Positions 24,647-32,866 of a DNA stretch of 64,000 nt are shown here, one piece after another. The position numbers and the translations under genes are program-made. How positions within the stretch are numbered: the stretch's first letter is position 1; each line of letters begins with the position of its first letter. Origin of the DNA: DASUPK01 sp963843085 (lineage in GTDB: Bacteria; Actinomycetota; Thermoleophilia; Solirubrobacterales; 70-9); the NCBI GenBank assembly GCA_963843085.1, contig CAWJJG010000011.1, positions 1 through 64,000 of the forward strand, in the 5' to 3' direction. A model generated the notes under the pieces. The model was given only the letters and a program-made list of their open reading frames with translations, made no database searches and was not told where the DNA came from.

Positions 24647-25306
24647 TCAGACCACTTGTACGAAGCCGTCCATGTAGCCGATCGTCTGCATCGGGCCGCC
24701 GAAGCCCGTTTCGAAGCCCGCCGCGCAGGGCACGAAGCACTGCCACCGGTAGCGGCCCTTCTTGCCGGTTCGCATCACGAAGGTGACGGTCTCATGCGCC
24801 TGGGAGAGCGAGCACGGCATCTCCGGGCACTGATTCGGAGCGTCATCGGTGACTCCGGGTATCGGCACCACGATTCCCATCTGCGGCACCGTGAAGGTGT
24901 GCGAGGCGGCGTCGGGGTCGATCGAGGTCTTGGTCTTGCCGTTCACCTGCATCACCCCTCCAGCCGTGCCCTGGACCTGCGAGAGGAATGAATTCCGAAG
25001 GCCACTTTGCCCGTCGAAGTTGTAGATCGTCACTCGGACCAGGGAATTCGCGGGCACCTTGAAGACCGTGGTGTGCTTCCACTGTCCGTTCTGCCGAACG
25101 AGATACGACACCCAGCTCGGATTGCCCCCCAGCTTCCCGACCGCCGGCGTAGTACCCAGCACGAGGTCCGCCTGGCCTGGGCCCGACTGGACCGCCGCCG
25201 CCGGGGTGGGCGAGCGGAGCAACTTCTGAACGTAAAGAGTGATGCCGGCCGCGACGACCAGGACCGCAACGACGACCGCCACAACTCTGGCGGCCACCGA
25301 GCTCAT
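24647..25306 (-). CDS. membrane-anchored cupredoxin-like protein, CoxB-related
   Basis: About 219 residues. One N-terminal anchor (7-27) and an external beta-rich domain. Potential metal ligands are His136, Cys190 and Cys194 (RWQCFVPCAAGF), and Met206/Met212 (GPMQTIGYM). This resembles the CuA loop of subunit II, CxxxC...M, but the His between Cys and Met is missing. Another Cys pair (Cys160, Cys165, with His171) may form a disulfide or second site. It is the first gene of the oxidase operon, 9 bases before coxB. Possible roles are an electron donor, a copper-delivery protein or an extra subunit; the sequence does not decide. Confidence 0.7.
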   Translation of the reverse strand: MSSVAARVVAVVVAVLVVAAGITLYVQKLLRSPTPAAAVQSGPGQADLVLGTTPAVGKLGGNPSWVSYLVRQNGQWKHTTVFKVPANSLVRVTIYNFDGQSGLRNSFLSQVQGTAGGVMQVNGKTKTSIDPDAASHTFTVPQMGIVVPIPGVTDDAPNQCPEMPCSLSQAHETVTFVMRTGKKGRYRWQCFVPCAAGFETGFGGPMQTIGYMDGFVQVV

Positions 25307-25331
25307 GCGACCTTCCGACCCGAGCTGCTGC

Positions 25332-25355
25332 GATCGCCTAAACGGCTAGGTGATC
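25332..25355. promoter_or_regulatory. hairpin ahead of the oxidase operon
   Basis: GATCGCCTA and TAGGTGATC form a nine-pair stem (one G-T pair) with loop AACGGC, 25 bases before the first structural gene on the minus strand. The stop codon of a possible leader peptide falls at the start of its downstream-facing arm. No T run follows, so a regulatory hairpin or operator is as likely as a terminator. Confidence 0.45.
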
Positions 25356-25408
25356 TCGGAGAAAACCGCCCATGGCCTGCCCATGGTGTGCAGGAATCGC
25401 CAACCCAT
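25346..25408 (-). CDS. possible 20-residue leader peptide of the oxidase operon
   Basis: An exact AGGAGG (25425-25430) with no known gene behind it is followed by ATG 25408 (16-base spacing, long) and a 20-codon frame, MGWRFLHTMGRPWAVFSEIT, that ends inside the hairpin at 25332-25355. A TTG at 25419, 5 bases from the site, opens a different 38-codon frame that ends in an ATGA overlap with the cupredoxin gene. Either could be a translated leader. No protein function is proposed. Confidence 0.3.
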   Translation of the reverse strand: MGWRFLHTMGRPWAVFSEIT

Positions 25409-25614
25409 CCAGCCAGCAACCTCTCCTCCTTCCGGTCGACCCGCGCTCGCGGAAACCGAAAACCAATGCCAGAACGGCGAACAGCATATGGCTTGAAGCG
25501 GCGTCAGTCAATCTCGGCGCTTGCGGAAGTGCTCCCGTCACGCGAAGGTAGGCGCGTAATGCCAGACTTCGAGACGCTCTCCGTGCCAGTTTGACTGGGT
25601 GCTGCCTCCGTCCT
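25409..25614. other. upstream region of the oxidase operon
   Basis: Apart from the Shine-Dalgarno at 25425-25430, nothing is recognised here. It should contain the promoter for the minus-strand oxidase operon, but I see no good -35/-10 pair. Confidence 0.4.
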
Positions 25615-26178
25615 CTATGGAATCACGATCGTGAAGGCGACGTCGTCGTTGCCTGTTGCATCGCCCGCGACTTCGTCGGTTCCGATGGTGATGACGGGCT
25701 GACGCTGCGTGTCCACCTGGAAGCGGCCGTTGCTCCCGCAAGAGCTTGGGTCGCTCCCCTCCATCGCGCTCGCGTTTCCCTCCGGCGTCCCCGTGTTCTC
25801 GAGATCGACAGTAACCGCCGCGGAGACGGATCGCGCGTCGATACCGGGTGCTGTGACGCAGAACCGGCCCGGGATGCTCGTCAGATGCGTTACCGAGGTG
25901 ATGCCCTTCGCCCGGCTGATCGGGCAGGTCGCCTCGGGCGGACCACCGGAGCAATCGAGGGCACGACTGACCGTCGCATAGGCACGCGCCGTCCCGTTGG
26001 TCCCGTTGGTCCCGGCCGGGCCGGGTGGGCCGCTCGCCTTGCCGATCTGTCTGGCGACCTCCTTGCGGATCGCCTTCTTGATGCTCTTGTTGATGCCGAG
26101 CGCCGGCGCAGCGATCGCGATCGCCGCGATCACGCCGAGCGAGATCACGACGTGGCTCCACTTCGGTCGGTGTTTCAT
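25615..26178 (-). CDS. collagen-like (Gly-X-Y) exported protein
   Basis: About 187 residues. A signal or anchor helix (residues 9-26, VVISLGVIAAIAIAAPAL) precedes a Lys-rich segment (KSIKKAIRKEVARQIGK) and a short Gly-X-Y run GPPGPAGTNGTNG (about 50-62). The C-terminal domain has four cysteines and repeated beta-like segments ending in VAFTIVIP. Same architecture as the protein at 14857 but with an intact hydrophobic leader. ATG 26178 has a GGGAG-type ribosome site. Cell-surface location likely, function unknown. Confidence 0.65.
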   Translation of the reverse strand: MKHRPKWSHVVISLGVIAAIAIAAPALGINKSIKKAIRKEVARQIGKASGPPGPAGTNGTNGTARAYATVSRALDCSGGPPEATCPISRAKGITSVTHLTSIPGRFCVTAPGIDARSVSAAVTVDLENTGTPEGNASAMEGSDPSSCGSNGRFQVDTQRQPVITIGTDEVAGDATGNDDVAFTIVIP

Positions 26179-26264
26179 TCCCCACTCCCTTCTCCGCCCC
26201 CTGTTCGCCGCGCCAAGCCACCTCGGCGCAGGTCCTCTGACGAGCTGAGCGTACCTCCGGTGGG

Positions 26265-26294
26265 GTGGGCGCGCAGCGCTGCGCCTGAGCCCAC
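26265..26294 (-). terminator. strong GC hairpin downstream of the desaturase
   Basis: GTGGGC and GCCCAC enclose an inner palindrome (GCGCAGCGCTGCGC), giving a long GC-rich stem about 140 bases after the desaturase stop and upstream of the collagen-like gene. No T run. Likely ends the desaturase transcript. Confidence 0.45.
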
Positions 26295-26431
26295 CGCGGG
26301 ATGTTGCCGTGCTTGCGCCTGGGCTGCTCGACCTGCACGGCCTGCAGGGTGCGGAGAGCGCGAGGAGCAGCTTGTGGCTAGCGGCTCTACCGGCGGCGCA
26401 CGGGTAGTGGCGAGCGGCCCCCGGGCTTGAG

Positions 26432-27814
26432 TCAGTCGGGCACAGACACGCGAACCCCCGGGTCCGACTGCTCCGGGCCGCTGGTGCCGCTCCCGCCGCG
26501 CTCGGGCCGGCGCCCGCGCCGGTGGCCGTTCGCGCTCGTCTCGTCACCGTCTTCCGCGACGTAGGGGCCCGGCTTCTCGCGTGGGCCCCCGCCTGGGAAA
26601 GCGAGCCGGAGGATCGTCCGCTGGACCATCCCGAGCTGCTGCGAGAACGGCCCGCTGTTGTAGGGCAACCCGTAGCGCTCGCAGATCTCCTTGACCCGGG
26701 GAGCGATCTCCGCGTAGCGCGTGCTCGGCATGTCCGGGAAGAGATGGTGCTCCACCTGGTAGCCGAGATTGCCGCTCGCGACATGGAAGAAGGGGCTCCC
26801 CTCGATGTTCGCCGCGCCGACGAGCTGGCGCACGTACCAGGCGCCGCGCGACTCCTCCTCGACCTCGTCGGGAGTGAACGTGTAGGTCTGGTCCGGGAAG
26901 TGGCCGCAGAAGATGATCGCGTAGGCCCAGACGTTGCGGACGAGATTGGCCACGACGTCCGCAGTCACCGCGCTCTTGAACGACTGCCGCCCGGTTCCGA
27001 GCGCCTCGCGGGCAGCCCGCACGACGTCGTCGTTCACCGGCCTCCTCCGCAGCCTGGAGATTCGCCGGCGCGCCCGGCCGCGCAGGCTGCGGTCCGGCCG
27101 CGAGAGCTCGATCCCAAACCGAACCGCCGCGGCCGCGGCGGCGCTCACCAGCGGCCAGGCGACGTAGTCCTTCGTCGCCTGCGTACGCGCCTTGCCGGCG
27201 ATCCCCTTGAGCTCTCGCCGGAGCTGCTTCTTCGACTTCTCACCCTTGCGGATGGCCTCGAAGTCAAGGTCGTGAAGCGCCACCCCCCATTCGAACAGGA
27301 GCATGAGGAGGACGTTGTAGACCGGTTGCAGCAGATAGACGGGATGCCACCCCTGCTGGGGGTCGATCCGCATGATCTCGTAGCCGAGATCCTTGTCTTT
27401 GCCGAGGATGTTCGTATAGGTGTGGTGGATGTAGTTGTGCGAGTGCTTCCACGCCTCGGCCGTCGACGCCGTATCCCAGTCCCAGGTCGAGGAGTGGATC
27501 TGCGGATCGTTCATCCAGTCCCACTGGCCGTGCAGGACGTTGTGCCCGATCTCCATGTTCTCGAGGATCTTCGCGGACGCGAGGGCGCTCGTTCCGGCCG
27601 CCCAGGCGGGGCGGAAGCGCGCCGCGAGCAGGAAGACCCGGCCGAGCACGGCGAGTCGGCGCTGCATCGCGATCATGCTGGTGATGTAGCGCCGATCGCG
27701 TTCGCCGAGGTCCCCGTAGACCTCGTCATGGATGGCGTCGAACTCGCGCCCCAGCTCTTCGATCTGCTCGTCCGTCAGGCGGGCGAGCGGACTGTCGGTG
27801 TCTGTCGCTGGCAT
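26432..27814 (-). CDS. membrane fatty-acid (acyl-CoA/acyl-lipid) desaturase
   Basis: About 460 residues. Three histidine boxes for the di-iron site are present: GHNVLHG, HSHNYIHH and QVEHHLFP. Hydrophobic segments surround them, and a soluble Arg-rich insert (about residues 240-290) separates two halves. AGGAGG at 27826-27831 supports ATG 27814 (11-base spacing); ATG 27838, overlapping the reductase stop as ATGA, is the alternative. The C-terminal 40 residues are Gly/Arg/Glu-rich and probably disordered. The reductase next door supplies electrons, as for the mycobacterial DesA3/Rv3230c pair. Likely introduces a double bond into membrane acyl chains. Confidence 0.9.
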   Translation of the reverse strand: MPATDTDSPLARLTDEQIEELGREFDAIHDEVYGDLGERDRRYITSMIAMQRRLAVLGRVFLLAARFRPAWAAGTSALASAKILENMEIGHNVLHGQWDWMNDPQIHSSTWDWDTASTAEAWKHSHNYIHHTYTNILGKDKDLGYEIMRIDPQQGWHPVYLLQPVYNVLLMLLFEWGVALHDLDFEAIRKGEKSKKQLRRELKGIAGKARTQATKDYVAWPLVSAAAAAAVRFGIELSRPDRSLRGRARRRISRLRRRPVNDDVVRAAREALGTGRQSFKSAVTADVVANLVRNVWAYAIIFCGHFPDQTYTFTPDEVEEESRGAWYVRQLVGAANIEGSPFFHVASGNLGYQVEHHLFPDMPSTRYAEIAPRVKEICERYGLPYNSGPFSQQLGMVQRTILRLAFPGGGPREKPGPYVAEDGDETSANGHRRGRRPERGGSGTSGPEQSDPGVRVSVPD

Positions 27815-27834
27815 CTTCGGCTGATCCTCCTGTC

Positions 27835-28938
27835 TCATAGTTCGATCTCGACGTCGCCCTCGGGCGCGTTGATGCAAGTCCGGACCATCTCTCCGCGGTC
27901 CCCGTAGACCTTCCCGTTGCGCAGGTCGCGCACCTGGCCGGAGCAGAGCTTCCCGATGCAGGTGTGGCAGATCCCCTCGCGACAGCCGAACGGCAGCTCA
28001 ACGCCGGCCTCCTCGCCCGCCACGAGGATCGGCTGGGAGCCGTCGGATTCGGCCTCCGCCTCGCTTTCGGCGAAGACGATACGGCCGCCCTCCCCCTCCT
28101 CGACGAGGCCGAGCTTGGGCTGAAAGCGCTCCATGCGAAGGCGCTCCACCTCGCCCTCCCGCTCGAAGTGGTCGGTGAGCGAGTCGAGTAGCTCTCCCGG
28201 CCCGGAGGCGAAGGTCTCCCGCTCCCGCCAGTCCGGGCAGAGCTCGTCGAGATCGCTCGGCTTCATCCTGCCCACCGAGCCGGTGAGCTGAAGGTGAAGG
28301 CGGTATGCGGAGCGGTCGTACTCGAGCCGGGCGAGCCGCTCGCCGAAGATCACATCCTCCTGTCGACGGGCCGAATGCACGTGGACGACGTCACGGAGCT
28401 GATCGGCGCGGTCGAGGTGCCTGAGCATGCTCATGATCGGGGTGACGCCTGAGCCGGCGCTGATGAAGAGCAGCCTGGGCGGCGCCGGGTCCGGCAGGAC
28501 GAAGTCACCCTCCACCCCACCGAGGCGGATGACGGTGCCGGGTTGCGCCTGCTGAACGAGGAAGGGCGTGACCTTGCCGCCTTCGACCAGCTTCGGCGTG
28601 ACGCTGATCCAGCCGTCGGGCCGATCCGGGTCCGAAGTGAGGGAGTAGGCGCGCCAATGGAAGATGCCGTCGACCACCACGCCGACCCGCAGGTACTGGC
28701 CGGGGAGATGGCCCTCCCATCTGTAGCTCGGCCTGATCAGGACGGTCGCCGCATCGCCGGCCTCGCGCTCGATCCGCTCGATCCGCCCGCGCAGCTCCTG
28801 CGTCGACCAGAGCGGATTGATCAGCTCGAGGTAGTCGTCGGGCAGCAGGGGGCTGAACAGCGAGCTGACGGCATCGAGCGTCCTGCGCCGCAGGGTCGGA
28901 ACCCGGGGCTTTGCGCCTCTCTCCGCCACCTGATCCAC
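27835..28938 (-). CDS. FAD/2Fe-2S oxidoreductase (desaturase electron-transfer partner)
   Basis: About 367 residues. An FNR-type flavin domain with RAYSLTS (FAD binding), an NAD(P) domain with SAGSGVTPIMSMLRHL and ending FASGPGELL, and a C-terminal plant-type ferredoxin domain with CREGICHTC plus a distal Cys in VRTCINAPEGDVEIEL. The order FNR then ferredoxin matches Rv3230c. A GTG at 28938 was chosen because upstream sequence belongs to the divergent gene's leader; GTG 28929 is possible. Next to the desaturase, which it should feed with electrons from NAD(P)H. Confidence 0.88.
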   Translation of the reverse strand: MDQVAERGAKPRVPTLRRRTLDAVSSLFSPLLPDDYLELINPLWSTQELRGRIERIEREAGDAATVLIRPSYRWEGHLPGQYLRVGVVVDGIFHWRAYSLTSDPDRPDGWISVTPKLVEGGKVTPFLVQQAQPGTVIRLGGVEGDFVLPDPAPPRLLFISAGSGVTPIMSMLRHLDRADQLRDVVHVHSARRQEDVIFGERLARLEYDRSAYRLHLQLTGSVGRMKPSDLDELCPDWRERETFASGPGELLDSLTDHFEREGEVERLRMERFQPKLGLVEEGEGGRIVFAESEAEAESDGSQPILVAGEEAGVELPFGCREGICHTCIGKLCSGQVRDLRNGKVYGDRGEMVRTCINAPEGDVEIEL

Positions 28939-29005
28939 CGCCTGCCCGTTTGAGACGAATTTCGAACGTGTGTCATCGACCTGGCGGCATGCGAGGATCG
29001 GCACC

Positions 29006-30196
29006 ATGGAGTCCACGTCCAGGAGGCGCTCCAACCGGCTCGGGGCCGCCTTCCGCGAGGGCGAGCGCGTCATGCCGCTCGAGCTCTTCTTCGACCTCGT
29101 CTTCGTCCTCGCGATCACCCAGTGCACAGCGCTGATGTCGCACGAGCCGACCTGGATCGGCCTCGGGCGAGGCGTCCTCATCCTGGCGTTGCTCTGGTGG
29201 TCATGGGTCGGCTACGCGTGGCTGACGAGCGTCCTCGACCCGGAGGAGGGGGCGGTCAGGCTCGTCCTGTTCGCGGCCATGGCGGCCTTCCTGATCGCGG
29301 CGATCTGCGAGCCGGAAGCCTTCGACGGCCTGGCGCTGGAGTTCGCGATCGCGTACGCCGTCGTTCGGTTCGCGCAGAACGGCCTCCTTCTCATCGCGAG
29401 CCGCGATGACCCTTCGTTTCGCCGCGCGACGCTCGGGCTCGCGGTGGGCACGGGGGTCGGGGTGGCCCTGCTCGTCGCCGGCTCCTTTCTCGATCCGGGC
29501 CCTCGGGCAGCAGTCTGGGGGCTCGCCCTCGCCCTCGACATGGGCGAGCCGTACATCTTCGGATCCGAGGGCTGGCACCTCGATCCCGCCCACTTCGCGG
29601 AGCGGCACGGCCTGATCGTCATCATCGCGCTCGGAGAGTCCATCGTCGCGATCGGCGTCGGGGCGGGTGCCGAGATGACCTGGGGCATCGCGGCGGCCGC
29701 CACCCTGGGCATTGCGATCGCGGCAGCGCTCTGGTGGATGTACTTCGACGTCGTCGCGCTGGTCTCAGCGCGCCGGCTCGCCGATGCGCCGGAAGGCAAG
29801 GCGCGAAACGAGCTCGCCCGGGACTCGTACTCCTACATCCATTTCCCGATGGTGGCGGGCATCGTTCTCGCCGCGCTCGGTCTGAAGAAGACGCTGGGAG
29901 GTGTCGACGAGTCGCTCGACGTCGTGCCGGCGTTCGCGCTGCTCGCTGGCGTCGCGCTCTATCTGCTCGGCCTGGTCGCCTTCCGCCTGCGCCATGTGCG
30001 CTCGCTCAACGGGCGGCGCTTCGCTCTCGCGCTGGTCCTCGTCGCACTGCTCCCCCTTGCCACCCAAGTTACCGCCGTCGCCACCGTGGCGATCGTCGCC
30101 TTCCTGCTCTGGGCGGTGATCGTCATCGAGACCCGCAGCTACGGCGAGGGACGCGCTCGGGTTCGCCATGGCGACGCATTTCCCGCCGCCCGCTGA
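29006..30196 (+). CDS. low temperature requirement protein A (LtrA) family membrane protein
   Basis: About 396 residues, some twelve hydrophobic segments. LELFFDLVFVLAITQ near residue 24 and ERHGLIVIIALGESIVAIG around 205 are the two hallmark motifs of LtrA/DUF-type proteins. Function in bacteria is not established; the name comes from growth at low temperature in Listeria. It is divergent from the FAD reductase with about 67 bases between the chosen starts. Closeness to a desaturase is suggestive of membrane adaptation, but only by association. Confidence 0.85.
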   Translation: MESTSRRRSNRLGAAFREGERVMPLELFFDLVFVLAITQCTALMSHEPTWIGLGRGVLILALLWWSWVGYAWLTSVLDPEEGAVRLVLFAAMAAFLIAAICEPEAFDGLALEFAIAYAVVRFAQNGLLLIASRDDPSFRRATLGLAVGTGVGVALLVAGSFLDPGPRAAVWGLALALDMGEPYIFGSEGWHLDPAHFAERHGLIVIIALGESIVAIGVGAGAEMTWGIAAAATLGIAIAAALWWMYFDVVALVSARRLADAPEGKARNELARDSYSYIHFPMVAGIVLAALGLKKTLGGVDESLDVVPAFALLAGVALYLLGLVAFRLRHVRSLNGRRFALALVLVALLPLATQVTAVATVAIVAFLLWAVIVIETRSYGEGRARVRHGDAFPAAR

Positions 30197-30238
30197 TTCG
30201 GGGAACTGCGACCTGTGTGCGCGCGTTGTGATGTAGTG

Positions 30239-32794
30239 ATGGCCGTGTACCGAAAAATGGGGATAGGGAGCTTCCTGGTGGTCGCGCTCGCGGCGCTCGC
30301 GTTCGCGAGTAGCGCCTCCGCCGCAAGCTTCGACGCCCGCGGCAGCACCGAGCAGGTGGACGTCACCGGCCTCACCCCCAACGCGCCGGTCTCCCTCCTC
30401 GATTCCTCCGACAGCGTCGTCCAGACGCGGAACGCCAACTCCCGCGGAGGGGCGCTCTTCCGCGACGTCAGCCCCGGCACCGGCTACACGGTGCAGTCGG
30501 GCGCGGAGACCTCGGACCCGCTGACGGTGACGGCGGACCCGATCAAGGCGGGTACGTCCGCGGCGCCCGCCGATCCATCCATCTACGACCAGTCGATCCC
30601 CGCCCACGGCTACGGCTACATGACGATGCGCGACGGCACGACGCTCGCCTACGACGTCCATCCGCCCACGGATGTCGTGAGCTCCCTTCCACTCCCTTCC
30701 GCCCTCGCAGACGCGATCACCGCCGCCGCGCCGCCCCCCAGCTCACTCAACCCGTCGCCCACCCTGGTCGAATACTCCGGCTACGGCTACGCAAATCCCG
30801 CGGGCCCGGTCAGCGGCATCCAGGCTCTCGCCAACCTGATGGGCTTCACGGTCGTCGACGTCAACATGCGGGGCACCGGTTGCTCGGGCGGCGCTTTCGA
30901 CTTCTTCGAGCCCCTGCAGAACCTGGACGGCTACGACGTGGTCGAGACGGTCGCCCATCAGCCCTGGGTCGCCCACGGCAAGGTCGGGATGCTCGGCATC
31001 TCGTACGGGGGCATCAGCCAGCTGTTCACGGCCCAGACGCAGCCGCCGGGCCTGGCCGCGATCTCGCCGCTGTCGGTGATCGACCAGACCCAGACCACGC
31101 TCTATCCGGGCGGCGTCCTCAACACCGGTTTCGCCGTCGACTGGGCCCAGGAGCGCCAGGACCAGGCCAAGGCGGCTGATCCGAGCGACCCTAACAACGG
31201 GGCACAGCCGTACGCGGTCCAGCGCATCGCCGAGGGGGACACGACCTGTCAGGCGAACCAGGACCTGCATCCCGAAGCCAGCGACCTGCTGGCGAAGATC
31301 CGGGCGAACGATCACTACGTGCCCGAGGTCGCCGACCCGCTCTCCCCCACGACCTTCGTCAACAAGATCAACGTCCCGACCTTCATGGCGTGCCAGTGGA
31401 CGGACGAGCAGACAGGCGGCCACTGCCCGACGCTGGCCGAGCACATGTCGGGGACCGACAAGAAGTGGTTCACCTACACGAACGGGGTCCACACCGACTC
31501 GCTCGATCCGGAGACCTACAACCGCCTCTATGACTTCCTGTCGATCTACGTCGCCCAACAGGCCCCAGGGACGAGCCTCTTCGCGCCGATCGTCCAGGCG
31601 AGCTGGCCGATTGCGATGCAGTCGATCTGGGGGATCGAAGGCCCCGGCGGAACGCCACCCGTGGCGACCCTCCCATCCGACCCGATTCAGACACAGCTGA
31701 CCCTGGGCGGAGCGCAGTCGGCATTCGAGGCTCTGCCATCGATTCGCGTCCTCTTCGACAACGGCGCGGGGAACCCATCGAACCCGGGATGGCCGTATCC
31801 GGCCTTCGAGCAATCCTTCGCCAGCTTCCCGATCCCCGGTACCGAGGCCCGCTCCTGGTACCTCGGAGCCGGCGGCGCGCTCGCCGACCAGTCCCCCGGG
31901 AGCTCGGCGGCCGACGGCTTCACCTGGGACTCGCATGCGAGACCTGCCACGAACTTCAGCGGCGATACGGGCTCGGGCGCCAACGGCCTCTGGACCGCCA
32001 CCCCGCCCTACGACTGGAGTCAGGATCCGGCGGGCACGGCGGTGTCCTACCTGACGACGCCGCTCGACCAGAACACGGCCGTGATCGGCGCCGGGCGGGT
32101 CGATCTCTGGGTTCGCTCCTCGACGCCCAACGTCGATCTCCAGGCCACCGTCAGCGAGGTCCGGCCGGATGGCAAGGAGACATTCGTGCAGGGCGGCTGG
32201 CTCCGCACCACGGCCCGCAAGCTCGACGACGCCAAGAGCACCGAGCTCGAGCCCGTCCAGAGCCTGCGCCAGGAGGACTTCGCAAACATGCCCTCGGACC
32301 AGTTCGTGCCGGTCACGATCCCCCTCTACTACGAGGGCCACATGTACCGCGCCGGGTCGCGCATCCGGGTCAGGATCAGCGCCCCGAACGGAGACCAGCC
32401 GATCTGGGCCTTCGCCGAGGCGGACCCCTCCTCGCAGGCGAACGTCGCCATCGGCTACGGCGGCTCGATGCCGTCGAAGCTCGAGCTTCCGGTCGTCCCG
32501 GGCGTCGACACCACGACCGCACTTCCCCCCTGCCCGGGCCTGCGTGGCGAGCCCTGCCGCGACTACGTGGCCTCCCAGAACCAACCGGCGCCGTTGACGC
32601 TGCCCGGCTCGGGAAATCCGGGATCGGGAAATCCCGGATCGGGAAATGCCGGTTCCAGGGCCAAGTGCAAGAAGCGCAAGCACAAGAAGCGGCACAAGCG
32701 GGCCGCCGAGGCCGCCAAGAAGCACAAGAAGCACAAGAAGAAGCGCCGCTGCCACAAGAAGCACCACAAGAAGCGCCACAAGAAACACCGGTAG
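30239..32794 (+). CDS. secreted CocE/S15-family hydrolase with Lys/His-rich tail
   Basis: About 851 residues. A signal peptide (about 8-29) ends in SSASAAS. An alpha/beta-hydrolase domain follows; Ser255 in GISYGG is the nucleophile and His418 (NGVHTD) a candidate base, as in X-Pro dipeptidyl peptidase/CocE enzymes. The last third has the jelly-roll domain of the family (GRVDLWVRSSTPNVDLQATVSEV, VTIPLYYEGHMYRAGSRIRV). The tail is a PGSGN repeat linker and then about 46 residues almost all Lys, Arg and His. Substrate could be a peptide or ester. It starts 42 bases after LtrA but has no shared function evident. Confidence 0.85.
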   Translation: MAVYRKMGIGSFLVVALAALAFASSASAASFDARGSTEQVDVTGLTPNAPVSLLDSSDSVVQTRNANSRGGALFRDVSPGTGYTVQSGAETSDPLTVTADPIKAGTSAAPADPSIYDQSIPAHGYGYMTMRDGTTLAYDVHPPTDVVSSLPLPSALADAITAAAPPPSSLNPSPTLVEYSGYGYANPAGPVSGIQALANLMGFTVVDVNMRGTGCSGGAFDFFEPLQNLDGYDVVETVAHQPWVAHGKVGMLGISYGGISQLFTAQTQPPGLAAISPLSVIDQTQTTLYPGGVLNTGFAVDWAQERQDQAKAADPSDPNNGAQPYAVQRIAEGDTTCQANQDLHPEASDLLAKIRANDHYVPEVADPLSPTTFVNKINVPTFMACQWTDEQTGGHCPTLAEHMSGTDKKWFTYTNGVHTDSLDPETYNRLYDFLSIYVAQQAPGTSLFAPIVQASWPIAMQSIWGIEGPGGTPPVATLPSDPIQTQLTLGGAQSAFEALPSIRVLFDNGAGNPSNPGWPYPAFEQSFASFPIPGTEARSWYLGAGGALADQSPGSSAADGFTWDSHARPATNFSGDTGSGANGLWTATPPYDWSQDPAGTAVSYLTTPLDQNTAVIGAGRVDLWVRSSTPNVDLQATVSEVRPDGKETFVQGGWLRTTARKLDDAKSTELEPVQSLRQEDFANMPSDQFVPVTIPLYYEGHMYRAGSRIRVRISAPNGDQPIWAFAEADPSSQANVAIGYGGSMPSKLELPVVPGVDTTTALPPCPGLRGEPCRDYVASQNQPAPLTLPGSGNPGSGNPGSGNAGSRAKCKKRKHKKRHKRAAEAAKKHKKHKKKRRCHKKHHKKRHKKHR
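32611..32655 (+). repeat. three tandem 15-bp units coding the PGSGN linker
   Basis: Units GGGAAATCCGGGATC, GGGAAATCCCGGATC and GGGAAATGCCGGTTC are near-identical and encode a Gly/Ser/Asn/Pro linker before the basic tail of the hydrolase. Such units can change copy number by slippage. Confidence 0.75.
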
Positions 32795-32866
32795 GCGCGC
32801 TCAGAAGCAAGGAGACCGGCCGCAAGTCGCCGAGATCGGGCCGACCCGCCGCTTAGAGTCCGGCCG

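Noticed and set aside
25338..25487. A 49-codon minus-strand frame beginning MLFAVLALVFGF
   Set aside because: It has a short hydrophobic start but no ribosome site, and the rest has no protein-like pattern.
32611..32655. Tandem 15-bp units as a possible CRISPR or regulatory array
   Set aside because: They are in frame inside a coding region, have no spacers and encode a simple linker.
30743..32788. A 681-codon antisense frame under the secreted hydrolase
   Set aside because: Arg/Gly/Val-rich with no domain; it arises from high GC at third codon positions of the real gene.
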